From the NCBI GenBank assembly GCA_016490735.1, contig JAEMWC010000003.1, forward strand, positions 2,368,501-2,432,500: a stretch of 64,000 nt of DNA, written 5' to 3'. The notes beneath the pieces are model-generated. The model did not search any database, had not been told where the DNA came from, and was given only the letters and a program-made list of their open reading frames with translations. Each line of letters begins with the position of its first letter. Position 1 is the stretch's first letter. The stretch is from Pachyseris speciosa. Lineage: Eukaryota > Cnidaria > Anthozoa > Scleractinia > Pachyseridae. Both the position numbers and the translations under genes were made by a program. This document shows, in pieces, positions 34,283 to 45,501 of this stretch.

Positions 34283-34462
34283 CATGAGAACAAAAGAAAT
34301 GTTTGAAGTTGTTTGATCGAATGTTTGACGGAGTTCAAACATGATCAAATACTATCAAACACGATGAGACATGTCCAAACAAGGTGGCCAAACGGTAAAA
34401 TGTTCGGTCACCAATGCTTTTTGACGTTTGGTCACCAAACATTTCCCGTTTGGCCGGGGCTT
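33221..34462. mobile_element. TIR element, GGAAATGTTTGGTGACC type
   Basis: The left end AAGCCCCAACTCAACAGGAA, then ATGTTTGGTGACCAAAC, is mirrored at the right (34405-34462). Both ends are rich in TTTGATC/GATCAAA words. The interior holds two tandem remnants of another MITE family (33566-34110). No transposase is seen. Confidence 0.65.
33566..34110. repeat. Two tandem remnants of a Harbinger-type MITE
   Basis: 33692-33894 and 33934-34105 are direct repeats (CCAAGTTANACAAATT, GGAATAATNGCGAAAGAG, GACGTTTTCG). The first ends GCTTAAGGTCCC at 33925, the inverted form of the GGGACCTTAAG end seen at 5090. Confidence 0.55.
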
Positions 34463-35036
34463 TTGATTTCAACATGTATACCATAAGGCCAAATAAAACT
34501 AGGCATGTTTTAACTCTGAGAGGTTTTCAAGAGTTGTTTAAAGAATAGACATTAGTATAAATTTAAATTATTTAGTGATGAATTTGATTGTGCTTATAAT
34601 AAAATTCTTCAGGCGCGCAGTTCCCAAAAGTACCGCATACGTTTCATACCCGAAAAACTATTCCTAGTCACTGTAAAAAATCTTATACAATATGACAATG
34701 TGGAGGAAATAAAGAAGGAAAGAAAGATTTGAGAAATGCACGCCAGGCCCGAAATGTTCTCGAGAAGCAAGACGGGAAAGAGTAATTGGAATTAATCTTA
34801 GGGATTAATAGATCAATGTGTATATATATATTTTGGTTTGAAATCTGGTGGGTCAATGGCGTATCTTTTATCGTGGGATATTTACTGCAAATAATCACAT
34901 TTTTCAATAGGCACAAAAAAAATGAAACCTGTGACTGACCAGTATTACAGACAATTTGGATGGGGAGTCAGTTAGATTACATGATTATTTACATTTTACC
35001 AAAATAAAAATTATTATGACAAACGAAGCACTTTAA

Positions 35037-35291
35037 ACCTGGTTTTCACTAGCGACGCAAGCACAAGCGCAAGTATAAGCACAAGCACAAGAGCGCTTAT
35101 TTCACCGTGAAAACGGGCTTAACGCAAGCATAAGCATAAGCGCAAGCGCAAGGATCAAAATTTTTCCTTTTTGTTGTGCTTGCGCTTATGCTTGCGTAGT
35201 GTCGTTTTCACTTGGCATAAGCTTCTTATCCTCGCGCTTATGCTTGCGCCTATGCTTGCGCTTGTGCTTGCGTCGCTAGTGAAAACCAGGC
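35037..35291. mobile_element. TTAA-flanked MITE made of AAGCGC iterons
   Basis: The 255-bp element lies between TTAA at 35033-35036 and TTAA at 35292-35295. The ends are inverted: CCTGGTTTTCACTAGCGACG in from both sides. The arms consist almost wholly of six-base words of the form AAGC(A/G)(C/T), so the whole element is close to one hairpin. Confidence 0.85.
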
Positions 35292-35794
35292 TTAATTCAT
35301 CACCACTGCAAAATCAATTATATTATGCTATGAAACGTTTCGTTCTTCCATTTATTTATTTATTTATTTATTTGCAGTACCACTGGGTTCAATTCCAGAG
35401 CTACCTGGCCAATCCTGCAGCGAAATCAAGGCAAGTGAAAAAGAGAAAATAACTAGCGGCGAGTACTGGATACACGCAGATGAAAATACTGATGAGTCTA
35501 TCCTGGCTACATGTCGAGGTATGGCGTTAACAGGTTTTACTCCCGTATGATGTGATGTGGTATCGCCATTTATTGTAACCCTACGTTGAATGGGCTACGT
35601 CATGGTGATTTTTGCCCTTTCGGGGCAAATTAAAAACAACAATGCCCTCAAGTATTTTAAGCCGGCCAGCTAGTTCTCGTATGATTAAAGATTTATTGAT
35701 AAACTTCAGCAAAAATATTAAAATTAAGAATATCCAACGTTTCCATCATGGTATTATGATTATCACGGCAAAAGCGACTGTTTCATGGTAGTTG

Positions 35795-35850
35795 AATACA
35801 GAAAAGAAAAAAAAAAAAAAAAAAAAAGAAAAGAAAAAAAATATATAAGA
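35795..35850. repeat. A-rich low-complexity tract
   Basis: A run of A with scattered G in intron 2 of the PAN pseudogene. Confidence 0.8.
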
Positions 35851-36878
35851 GACATTCCGTTTGTGCGCAGATGGAATCAGATCGCACGTTCAAAGTTGGT
35901 TTAATTTTAATAGCTAGTTCTCAACACAATGAAGTCACTTCCTGTGACGACCTCAGCATTCGAGAGCCTTCCAGAGGATTCTGGTAGTACCCAACAAAGC
36001 AGTTGTTTGTTGAACTTAGCGAACACCAACCCCAGTGCTTTGTTAATGGCCTACCAAGACTTTTGGAATTGTTCCAAATGCTCCTATAATTATTGGTGCA
36101 TTACTTATCTTAATTTTCCACAGTTTTCCCTCCACTCTGGCCTCACTAGGAAATGTTACATCAATAATTTATTTTATGTATTACTATTATTTGTCCATTT
36201 AATTGTCCGTCTATTCGTTAGATAGTTCGTTTGTTCATTCATTCCTAATATGGCTAATAGAATAATTTTTCAGAAGTTTGGCAGAAAATCAACAAAAAAC
36301 CTGTTTGTTTTGAGGCAAAAAATAACCGCTACGGTGCCTTCAAGATGACCAAAACTGGACGAATTAAGACCATGAAGCTCGTCCGCAGAAGTGGATCCAT
36401 ACGCTGCGGCCCACGCCACGGTGCCACCTACTGGGCTGCAACAATTTAAGTGATTATCCAAACAACGCGTTGTTGACGATCATCACGAAGGAAAACAGAA
36501 CAGCCCTTCTCCCTCCTGCTGAAAAATTGCAAGCAGTAAAGATAAGTCATCCCTACGGCAAAAGAAAAAGCTTCTACACCCTGAAGGGCATCGAGAAAAA
36601 GTCAGCAGAGCTCGTTTTTGATACCTTGGAAAGCCCTTTGCCTCTGTTACGAAACCAAGAGCTGCGAATCTGGTATGGGCAGGACTTGAGCGATTGCTCA
36701 GAGAATGACAACAGCGGTACTACTTGTGTCGATGTGTATGCATGGTACATATGAGCTATGACCATATGTACAGGTACATGTCCCATCTAGTTTCAGTCCC
36801 GTTATCAGGGTCTCTCGTCTTCGCGTGCCCTGGCTGGAGCTTGGAATCAAGGTTGATATTTTGGTTATCTCCATTTAA

Positions 36879-39800
36879 GGACGGTGCCTCCTATTGCTAG
36901 TACGCATTCGTTCTACGCACCACGAAGCCATCTTAACTCGCGCGATTACTCGCGCCATTTCCTCAGAAGATTATTTGTTTTGATGGTTGCCGTATTTTTC
37001 TGTAAGCTCTTGATTTAGCGGATAGTTTTGCAGGATTGGCAACAGGCTGTCTACACCAAAAATCAGTAAACGACAGCGTTATTGTGCTGTGTTTTATGAA
37101 ATTACGCCGAATCACAGAAAAGCAAGTGAAGGGAAGTGGCAAATAATATACGACTTAAACTTAATCAAAACATATCGCTGTATTAAGTGATTCAAAGGAA
37201 TCGCTTAAAAAAGTTGTGTGCTACACATAATGGTTTAACACACAACAAATCCGTTTCGGTTTTATTCTTTTATTTTATTGCTGTTTCAACAATAATAAAA
37301 AGAAAGATATTTTCATCGAACGTAAGATATAACATAACACGATGTCTTACCTTCGTAACTGATAAAAACTTTGAACTTAATTTGCCTGAATAACGGACTG
37401 CGAAAACCAGAAGCAAGGAATCACGAATACTGGCTCTCAAACTGTGTAGTTTTTATGCATTTCAAAACTCATTCCAGAGAGACAATACAACCACAAGAAA
37501 CAACTGCAAAAATAATCTAGTGTCAAAACTACAAAACGTAATCTTACTACGTGTTTGTCTTCCACTTCGCCAGAGCCTAAAAGGGGAAGCTATACTGAAA
37601 AAAAAAAAACTTTGAAATTTACGCAAAATGCACATCTCAAAACGTCTTCGAATTTGTTCTGAGCATTCAAAGCCATCTTCATTGAAAAAATGTCGTCTAA
37701 TTCCCAAAGAATTAAGTAAACTTTTTGTTCCAGCATGTGTCGTCATACCGGATATCCCAGCATGCCCAAGGAAAATACATGCAAATATTTAACTTACTAG
37801 GAAGGGGGTAGAGCAAAGATTGTCTCGAGCCCCCAAAACAGTGTCTTAAAAGTAGAAAATAACCGATATAGCTCTAAAAAACGTATGGTGACCCCAAGCT
37901 GTTACCTCACAAAACGAAAGTGGTAAGCCTACTCAACACGTGTTGATTTTTTATAGTTCGCAAAATATATTTAGCCTGTGTTTTTGCTCAACTAAAAGGG
38001 AGCAGTCAGGGCCAAAAATGCCTCCAATGCAATGATTTTGTAATAAATACCACATAAAAAGTAGTTTTTATCTCGTGGAGAGCTATCGGGATGGTTGGGG
38101 GATCAGGCTGTCAGGCGTAAACAATGGGAAATTTGTAATCGATTCCCGATCGTCTCAAGTTCGGCAGGCGCTTACATGCATTCGTTAAATGGTCGTTAAG
38201 ATTGCTCATATTCGTCAAGTACATTCAAGGGACATCTGTTTTAGTTAAAAAGTGTATTTCTCTGATGTTCAAAAAGCTTTCAGTCACTATTAGGTTGTTC
38301 TGACTTTGGTTAAGCTTGTGTTTTGTGTACCGGGATCACTAATTTGTTCATTACAAAAGGCAATCAAAAATTGTTTTATCTGATAAGAATAGCGTATTCC
38401 CCAGCATTGAGATGGCACGAGGGAATGATTTAGACACCCCTTCTAGGACTTCTCATATGCTCAAAGACTCTTCGTGGTTGCTGTTAGAAATTTTCGTTTT
38501 CATTCGCTGACACCTTATGTTTTCACGTATGCGAATGCTAAGTAAAGGTAAACAAATGTTCGTGGTGTCATATGTTCAATCAAGCGTAACGCAGTGAGAA
38601 ATAAAGATAGTCATCTCCTCAAAAATGCGCCTCCGACAACATTCAGTTTTCAAAAGATTTCGAATCTTCGACAGCCTCTGCAAAATATACCTCACTTATT
38701 TTGTCTTCGTTCTGAGCTGCTCTACTTCGAGCAAAATATGCGTTTCGTTACCATATGTTCGTCTGTATGCAAATTTTTGGCGTCTGCTCACAGTTTTCAC
38801 GGTTTTTCCAGCCAGTTTATCGGCGGTAATTTAAAAGCAGCTGTGATAGGTTATTTGCTTGTTTATTATAACAACGGCGTGAAACAACAGCCTTTTGAAT
38901 TCTTGTTTACCGTTTTTTTATCCTTTGTTAACCACATGCGTATGAAAATTAGAGAAATGATCAAGAAACAAAAGGGTGGGTACAAAACGAAGACCGAAGA
39001 CCCAAAAACGAAGACCCCTTCAAAATCGTCTTGAAATCGCTTGATAATAGCTCGAACATGATCCTTGACTGAAGCAGAAACGAAACAAAAACAAATTTGC
39101 GGCAATCAACGAATTTGAGCAGGGTCTTCGTTTTGTACAAAACCCCACCAAATGTACAAAACGAAGACCCCCTTAAAATCACCTTGAAATCACTTGAAAC
39201 TGCTCGAAAATAGCTCGAACGTGATTCTCGACCGAAGTAGAAACGGGAAACAACAAGATTTGCGGTTATCAACGAATTTGAGCAGGGTCTTTGTTTTGTA
39301 CAAAACCCCACCAAAACTACAAAACGAAGACCCCCTCAAAATCACCTTGAAACTGCTAGAAATCACTTGAAAATAGCTTAAACATGATTCTCGACTGAAA
39401 AAGAAACCTGATAGGTTTGCGGTTATGAACCTATTTTGAGACCCCTTGCCTTGGAATTGTTTGAAAAGAGCTAAAATATTGTTCTCTACTACATCGTTCA
39501 AAGTTAGTTCGGCTTGCCACTTCAGCTTCCTGTAACAGTCCATAGGCGGCTATCAACGAGTGGGACTCATTAGGCCCTGCCCCTGCGTTTTGGTATGGAA
39601 AATATCTCCAGCGCGGGATAAACTTGATTTGCCACAATATTCAGTCGTGATCACTTCACGAATCGTTTCATCGGAATTTGGCCAGTTGATTATGATGATG
39701 ACTGGGATTATTATTCTTAGAGGAGGATTCGGACCATTTCACAAAGTTAAACGAAAAAGAAAAGAAACAGCAACGTCTGTGCTATTTAGGAATTCTAAAA

Positions 39801-40710
39801 TCAACTCTTATTTATTAAGACGAATATTAGATAACAGCTTGAATGTATGAATAGCCGGTATCTCCTAGCGTGTTGAGGATATCTTCACTCTACTAGCACA
39901 TCAGCACAGCTTCGGATTATGAAATTCATATCTTGAGTGGGTAGTAAAAGCATTACGTAATGTCTTCTGCTATATGATGCCAGTTAGTGGCAACAATATT
40001 ACACATGCGGTTTATATGAAAAATGCGAGCTGTATCTGAGTCATTTGTTTACTGTCCTACCTGTCCTTCGGTCTTCGGTCTTCGTTTTGTGCCCACCCAG
40101 AAACAAAAGGTTCCGTGTATAATACGCAGCGCAAATTTCATGAAAAAAATCTCAGGAAAAAAGTGCGCATTATACACGAGTAAATACATGATATTACAGT
40201 ATTTCTTACAACAAACTACTCTTCTACTAGAATGGTTTCAAAATTCCCATTCCACAACGTATATTAATCAATGAAAAACAGTCAAGATACAACAAACGAA
40301 TTAAATCGTAAAACAGAAAAATGTTTTGCACTGCATTTCTGAACCACTCTATAGGCTTGATAATACCCTATATCACCTTCCTGACACAGTATCTTATTTA
40401 CTCCACGAGCTTACCACAAGATGCCTTTGATTATATGACCAGTTGTTATGTGTTTCAAAGCTTGTGGTTTGTTGTTTCCTTGGTATATGTAAACGGCAAT
40501 TCTGAGGAAATGTTCAGAGAAATATTTCTTCTTCTTTAAAAAAAAAAAATACGACGTCTCTATTTTTTGCAGCTTTGGGCTTAATTATCTCTGAAAAATG
40601 CATGGTTAGCCCCAATTTTCTTTTCAATTTCCGTTAGCACTTACCAACATCTACATTTTAGCACAGTGATAATCCGCGAAAAAATATCTTCGTATTAGGA
40701 GGCACCGTCC
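36879..40710. mobile_element. 3.8-kb TTAA-flanked TIR element without transposase
   Basis: TTAA at 36875-36878 and 40711-40714 border the inverted ends GGACGGTGCCTCCTA(T/A)T, about 16 bp. TTAA duplication points to piggyBac or Kolobok. No transposase frame is recognisable in 3.8 kb, and at least one other repeat (38974-40101) sits inside. It may be a large non-autonomous element or one emptied by decay. Confidence 0.75.
38974..40101. repeat. Nested element with 165-bp tandem units
   Basis: GTGGGTACAAAACGAAGACC near 38977 is mirrored at 40070-40098. Three direct units of about 165 bp begin near 38983, 39152 and 39316 (TACAAAACGAAGACCCC, TCACTTGAAAATAGCT-like, GATTCTCGACTGAA-like). Within units, ACGAAGACCC and GGGTCTTCGT also form inverted pairs. 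Confidence 0.65.
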
Positions 40711-40834
40711 TTAAGTAGCGTTAGAGTATGTAGTTTTCATTTTGAGAAATGGCCGATGCGCGTTTTAATCATGTCTATTACACAAGGGTATCAGAAAAAA
40801 ATATTTGTTAATTAATTTTAAGTTCTTGCACGCA

Positions 40835-40980
40835 AGGGCTCTGGCTCGATATGTTCCGATATAAATGAATTTGATAAAGTGTTGTCAGAAATACGACATC
40901 GCACGTTGGAAATAATCGAACCCGGGCTACATTGGCGGAGGGCGAGCGTTCTCACCACTTCGCTAACCCTGCTCCCCTAT
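40835..40980 (-). repeat. tRNA-derived SINE
   Basis: On the minus strand a tRNA-like head is clear: an A-box TTAGCGAAGTGGTGA, an anticodon-like region and a B-box GGGTTCGATTATT. A non-tRNA body of about 70 bases follows. The mismatched acceptor stem and body make it a SINE, not a gene. Confidence 0.6.
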
Positions 40981-41135
40981 TAAGAAGTTGCAATTGTATG
41001 CCTTTGTGTTAGAAAGCACAACCAGACGTCAAAAATTAGAGTAGAAGGAAACTGAACCTCATGAACTACGAATCTTTGCGTCAGATTTTTAGTCCTTTCT
41101 TAATTTTTTTATCCTAAGAAGACCACCAATGTACA

Positions 41136-41211
41136 CTTAATGTATGGTCCCGAGGGAAACAGTTAGTTTTTGAGACTAACTAGTTTCCCAAGGGACCATA
41201 TACATTAAGTG
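41136..41211. repeat. Terminal hairpin of the palindrome, left
   Basis: CTTAATGTATGGTCCC is mirrored inside the same 76 bases (GGGACCATATACATTAAG). A related, longer hairpin with GGGAAACATCAGGACT forms the right end at 42250-42393. Confidence 0.75.
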
Positions 41212-41359
41212 CTTTGTTATATACCAAGACTTTCCCTTCAACAATCACAACAAAATGAACAAACAAACGAAGACGGCACTATATATAAGAACACGTCTTT
41301 ATTCACAAGCCTGCTGAATGAATAATTTACAAATGTTTAAAAGTACCTGAAAAAGTAGA

Positions 41360-41460
41360 ATATGCCTTTCTTGAATTTTCGAGTCTTTCCCACCTATTAG
41401 ATGCTGAATTTCTTCGGCTTATACCGGAGAAAAACGTTTTCTTTTAGTCTCAGGTTCCAT
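41360..41460 (-). pseudogene. First exon in left palindrome arm, broken
   Basis: It mirrors the exon at 42002. It begins with the same MEPETKRKRFS but soon reaches a stop (TAA near 41425) and has lost a base later on. The donor after TTTTTCAG is kept. Confidence 0.6.
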
Positions 41461-42001
41461 AACTTTTGTATTATCGTTGGTTTAAACTGAAAATTGGCAG
41501 TGTTCTCAGGTCCGTCTTCGTCAATAAAGCTCACGTGAGCACGTGCTGAAGACTATGCCACTTTTTAGTCATGTACTAATCACGTGCTGTTGTATACGGC
41601 GCGCGGGCAATAACTGCGGAATTGTATCCCGATCGAGATACATTTGAATTTGGCCAGGGGCACGTGACCAAGAATCAACCAATCGCAGTGCTCGTTTTGT
41701 AGAGTGAAAGTCTAGGTATATAACAAGAGGCATTGTTATATACCTACACTTTCACTCAACAAAAGGAGTACTGCGATTGGCTGATTCTTGGTCACGTGCC
41801 CCTGACCAAATTCAAATGTATCCCGACCGGGATACAATTCCGCAATTGTTGCCCGCGCGCCCGGATACAGCAGCACGTGATTAGTGCATGACTAAAAAGT
41901 GGCATGATCTTCAGCACGTGCTCACGTCAGCTTGATTGACGAGGCGGACCTGAGAACACTGCCAGTTTTCAGTTTTATAAACCAACGATAATACAAACGT
42001 T

Positions 42002-42118
42002 ATGGAACCCGAGACTAAAAGAAAACGTTTTTCTCAAGTATCAGTCGAAGAAATTCAGCATCTAATAGGAGGAAAAGATTCGGAAAATTCAAGAAAGGCA
42101 TGTTCTACTTTTTCAGGT
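42002..42118 (+). pseudogene. Orphan first exon, KIAA1958/DUF3504-like N-terminus
   Basis: The ATG opens MEPETKRKRFSQVSVEEIQH, followed by LIGGKDSENSRKACSTF, and reaches a good donor (CAG then GTACTT). The pattern of a basic K/R-rich start, an (F/S)xVxxxEIxxLI helix and then KDSxNxxKA is what I know from expanded cnidarian proteins related to KIAA1958/DUF3504, themselves linked to Crypton-type tyrosine recombinases. No following exon is found inside the palindrome. Without the donor the frame stops at TAA within 20 codons. It is therefore an orphan exon copied together with its promoter. The family call is tentative. Confidence 0.4.
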
Positions 42119-42399
42119 ACTTTTAAACGTTTGTAAATTATTCATTCGGCAGGCTTGTGAATAAAGACGTGTTTTTGTAATGCCGTCTTTGTTTATTTGT
42201 CAGTTTATTTTGCTGTGATTGTTGAAGGGAAAGTCTCGGTATATAACAAAGCACTTAATGTATGATCCCTCGGGAAACTAGTTAGTTTTGTTTTCCCTCG
42301 AGTCCTGATGTTTCCCTCGACTTCGTCTCGGGAAACATCAGGACTCTCGGGAAAACAAAACTAACTGTTTCCCTCGGGACCATACATTAAGTGTATATT

Positions 42400-43830
42400 G
42401 TACTGCATGATCACCAGCGTCTTTAGAGTCCTGTCCTGGGCCCGGTTATTCGAAAGCTGATTAAGCCTAATCTAAGATTAAAAATTAACCAAGAAGTTGA
42501 TTGCTCTATCCACAAACGTTGTTCAACGCTGATATTCAGCAAACGTTTCGATTAGATGACAACGATCATGCAAAGCAAACAGCGGCAAAAGAAACTTTCG
42601 TCCATGAAAAAGTTAAAATCTGCAACCAATGTTTACACTAATCCTGGATTAAGTTGATCGCCTTTTTAACAACCGGGCGGGGGACTGGGTGGGGAGGGTC
42701 TGGTGATAACTATTTCGATTCTTTGACCTTTGGCCATTTTTTGCGTGTTATCAAAGGTGGCCATGGGATGGGTTATGAAGGCGAAGGTCTGCTATTCCTC
42801 GAAACATTTTGAAGCTTGCTGTCTAGCGACAGTTTTGAGGCAAGCAAAGTTACCCCCGCCTTGGACTTTCCAACTAAATGAAAGATCATTGGGAATCTTT
42901 CTAAGCAGACTTAAGAAGCTTACGAAACCTAAAGAATCTAGAGAGGGTGGGGTAATGAGTCGGGGGTTCTTATAACAAGGAAACCTTGAAGTTCATAAAG
43001 TTTGTAGGTTCATAAAGTTTGTAGGTGCACAGGAAGGGTCACATTTGTGATGCGATTATTATTGGAATTCGGTTGTGACGAAAAAGGTGGGGGATAGAAG
43101 AGATGAGAGAGAAGGGGCTTCTAAGATACCTGAGTTTCACTGGAAAATCGGGGTGGGGTGGGGAGGTCTTTCAAGTTCAAGTTCAAGTTTATTAAAATTA
43201 ACGACATAATACAAAACAGCGCTAACCCGCAAATAGCTAAGGCTAATCTAGGCGGGTAGCGGGTAGAACTGCTTAAAGAGTAAGTATAAGCAATGAGTTT
43301 CTTTTTGAGAGGGATGGCTTAATAGAGGCTTCATGGTAACTGACTCGCATTTGCGTAGCCTTATTCAGCACATTTTTGTAGAGGCACTGTAATAAGCGGC
43401 TTTCGTGTTGTCAATTATGGACACTCTAGATATGAGTTTTTCTCATTACAAAAGTTCCGCCACAAACTCTAACTTGTCTTTTTTTTTTTTTTTTTTTTTT
43501 AATAAAGTAACAAATTTAAACGATGGCCTGTTCATATAATATTATAACATAGCTGGTGAGTTAGTCATTAGTCGACGTAAAGCTGCCAATCGAGCAATGA
43601 GTTTCATAATGAAATAGCACGATATTGAGTGAAAAGTTCACTGACGAACGGCAGATTATATGGGAGAATGACAATCTTTTCCTTGACTCGATTATTTTTG
43701 CTGTGGCCTTGCAGATCTGGTAACAAATCCGGCTGTCCATTAGATACTTTGGGGCCGGCCTACACATATCAACTATCACTGACTTGGTCATCTCCCTGCA
43801 TGGCCCACTTGCTCCCCGTGCAGGGAAGCG
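42400..43830. other. Gene-free stretch
   Basis: It contains the LINE-tail repeat at 43167-43262 and a poly-T run at 43480-43500. No gene is supported; the open frame at 42730 has no family feature. Confidence 0.35.
43167..43262 (-). repeat. LINE/SINE 3' tail with conserved stem-loop
   Basis: On the minus strand: ACCCGCCTAGATTAGCC, then TTAGCTATTTGCGGGT (a hairpin), about 50 bases of spacer, TTTTAATAAA and three ACTTGA repeats. The same hairpin recurs at 48600-48672 and 56462-56500. Confidence 0.6.
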
Positions 43831-43831
43831 T

Positions 43832-44357
43832 AAAGGCCGGTTTCCATATAATCGCTGCGATCGCTGTGTAGCGATCATATGGAAACCACCTACAACAATC
43901 GTAGCGATCGCAGTGACAGCTATCGCTGAGATAGACTATAGTTCCATCTCAACGATCGTGACGTTCAAAGCGATCATATGGAAACCACTCTCCAGTGATC
44001 GTAGCAATCGCAGCGATCGTAGCAACAGCAAAAAACTATAGGATGCACTGCGTTTCCGGCAGCAAAATACCAGGATACAATGCGTACGTCCACTCATTTC
44101 ACCCGAAATTTATTAGTTGGTCTTCTACGCTGTAAAAACATCGATAAGTAGGGAATGCCTAGCACCAAGTAGAAGTCCACCATTCACAGCCGCCATGTTG
44201 AATTTGACGAATGGCACGAACGATGGTGTCAGACCCATGTCCCCTCGATCTTCACTCATTTTCTGTGCGGTCCTTGCGATCGCAGTGATCATATGGAAAC
44301 CATCAATCGCTACGATCAATGAACTATTTTTTCAGCGATCGCAACAATCGTAGCGAT
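43832..44357. mobile_element. GCGATCG-iteron MITE cluster
   Basis: GGTTTCCATAT at the left end and ATATGGAAACC several times inside combine with many GCGATCGTAGCGATC-type words on both strands. There is no coding capacity. Two related units may have merged: the iterons stop near 44040 and resume at 44270. Confidence 0.6.
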
Positions 44358-44506
44358 GAACTTGCTATTGCTCTTTATTAGTGATATATTTTTTGTATCT
44401 TTTTACAGACCCCTCCTATAATTTAGCGTTGTTGATGCTGCCACAAGAGGAATAAACATATCCATTGATTAACTGAAAGGCTAACATCGCTGGTGTTTCC
44501 GCTGGT

Positions 44507-45468
44507 GTGTCCCATGTAAGTCTCAGTGACCATAGTCTCGTCTATGCATTCCGTAAGATCTCTATCAATCCACCCTCTAATGGGCATTCTACAATAATTT
44601 ACAGGAAATTCAGCAATTTCGATTCTGCTATGTTTCGCTATGATATTTCAACACAAGATTGGGACAGTGTAAACAGTTGTGATGATCCGAACGTTATGTG
44701 GGACATTTGGAAGAATCTTTTCTTTCAATGCGTTGATAGGCACGCCCCACTGCGAACAACACGCACTCGGGCACATAAATCACCCTGGATTACACCTCAG
44801 TTGAAAAAAAGAATGCATTATAGGGATATTCTAAAACTGAAGGCCATTCGATCTGGGAATGCATGTGACTGGTTGATATTTAAAAAATGTCGCAACGCAG
44901 TAAACAATGAAATCAAGCAAGCCAAGGAACAATACTTCAAAAGCGCGTTGCGTGAAAATGAAGGTAACTCTCGAATGACTTGGCGGATAATTAATGAACT
45001 CACTTCGAGAAAAATTCACAGCTCTACAATAAAAGAGATCAAATTGAATAACGGTAGTATTACCGATCCGCACGAACTTTCGTCTGCCTTCAATGACCAT
45101 TTTTCTAGTATCGGACTGAAACTTGTCAATGCCATCCAAATGAGTGGGAGCACTCCGTCTCATCTAGATTATCTTAAGGAGACTCAACATAGATTTGAAC
45201 TCAAAACTACTGATTGCTCAAAAGTATTTTCTTTACTTTCTAAACTTTGTAAATCTAAAGCGACGGGATCAGATAAAATCTCAGCAAGACTTCTTCGTGA
45301 GTGTGCTGATCTGGTCGCAAGTTCTCTTTGTGCCATTTTTAAATATTTTTTTAATATTTGATTTAATTAATATTTTGACTTTTTTCAATATTTGATTTAA
45401 TTTGGTTCGATTTGAGATTTGTAATTAGTAGGCGAAGAGCCACTTTGTGGAAGTACTACTAATAAATC

Positions 45469-45501
<33 letters not shown>

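Larger units (their letters stand above)
31133..36754 (+). pseudogene. Secreted PAN-domain protein, pseudogene paralogue
   Basis: Three exons match the intact gene at 52579-54621 in order, phase and splice sites: 31133-31472 (donor GTTAGA), 35378-35518 (acceptor TTTGCAG) and 36274-36754 (acceptor TTTTTCAG). Exon 1 encodes a hydrophobic leader and the PAN core ([26 protein letters not shown]). At the place of the intact gene's ATG it has ATA (31160-31162). The next in-frame ATG (31262) would drop the leader. Exon 3 loses one G near 36433, so the frame stops at TAA 36447-36449. The other frame then carries the rest to CVDVYAWYI. The introns are swollen with MITEs (intron 1 is 3.9 kb). Both lesions should be checked against reads. 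Confidence 0.85.
41134..42393. mobile_element. 1.26-kb palindrome of two promoter-exon units
   Basis: Nearly the whole block is one inverted repeat with a six-base centre (GAGGCA near 41728). The outer ends CACTTAATGTATGGTCCC are mirrored. Each arm holds, going outward from the centre, a GGTATATAAC word, a CCAATCGCAG box, several CACGTG E-boxes, then an ATG exon (right 42002, left 41460 on the minus strand) and a donor. The arms differ by scattered bases and small indels, so this is not an assembly foldback. Confidence 0.85.

Noticed and set aside
34123..34348. Cys/Phe-rich frames
   Set aside because: Translations of an ACAAA/TTTTG simple repeat; low complexity.
1912..40980. Functional tRNA genes at the two tRNA-like heads
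   Set aside because: B-boxes are good, but acceptor stems do not pair properly and a SINE body follows at least one of them.
41134..42393. Palindrome as a sequencing or assembly foldback artefact
   Set aside because: Arms differ by many scattered substitutions and indels, including a stop in only one arm, which an artefact would not produce.
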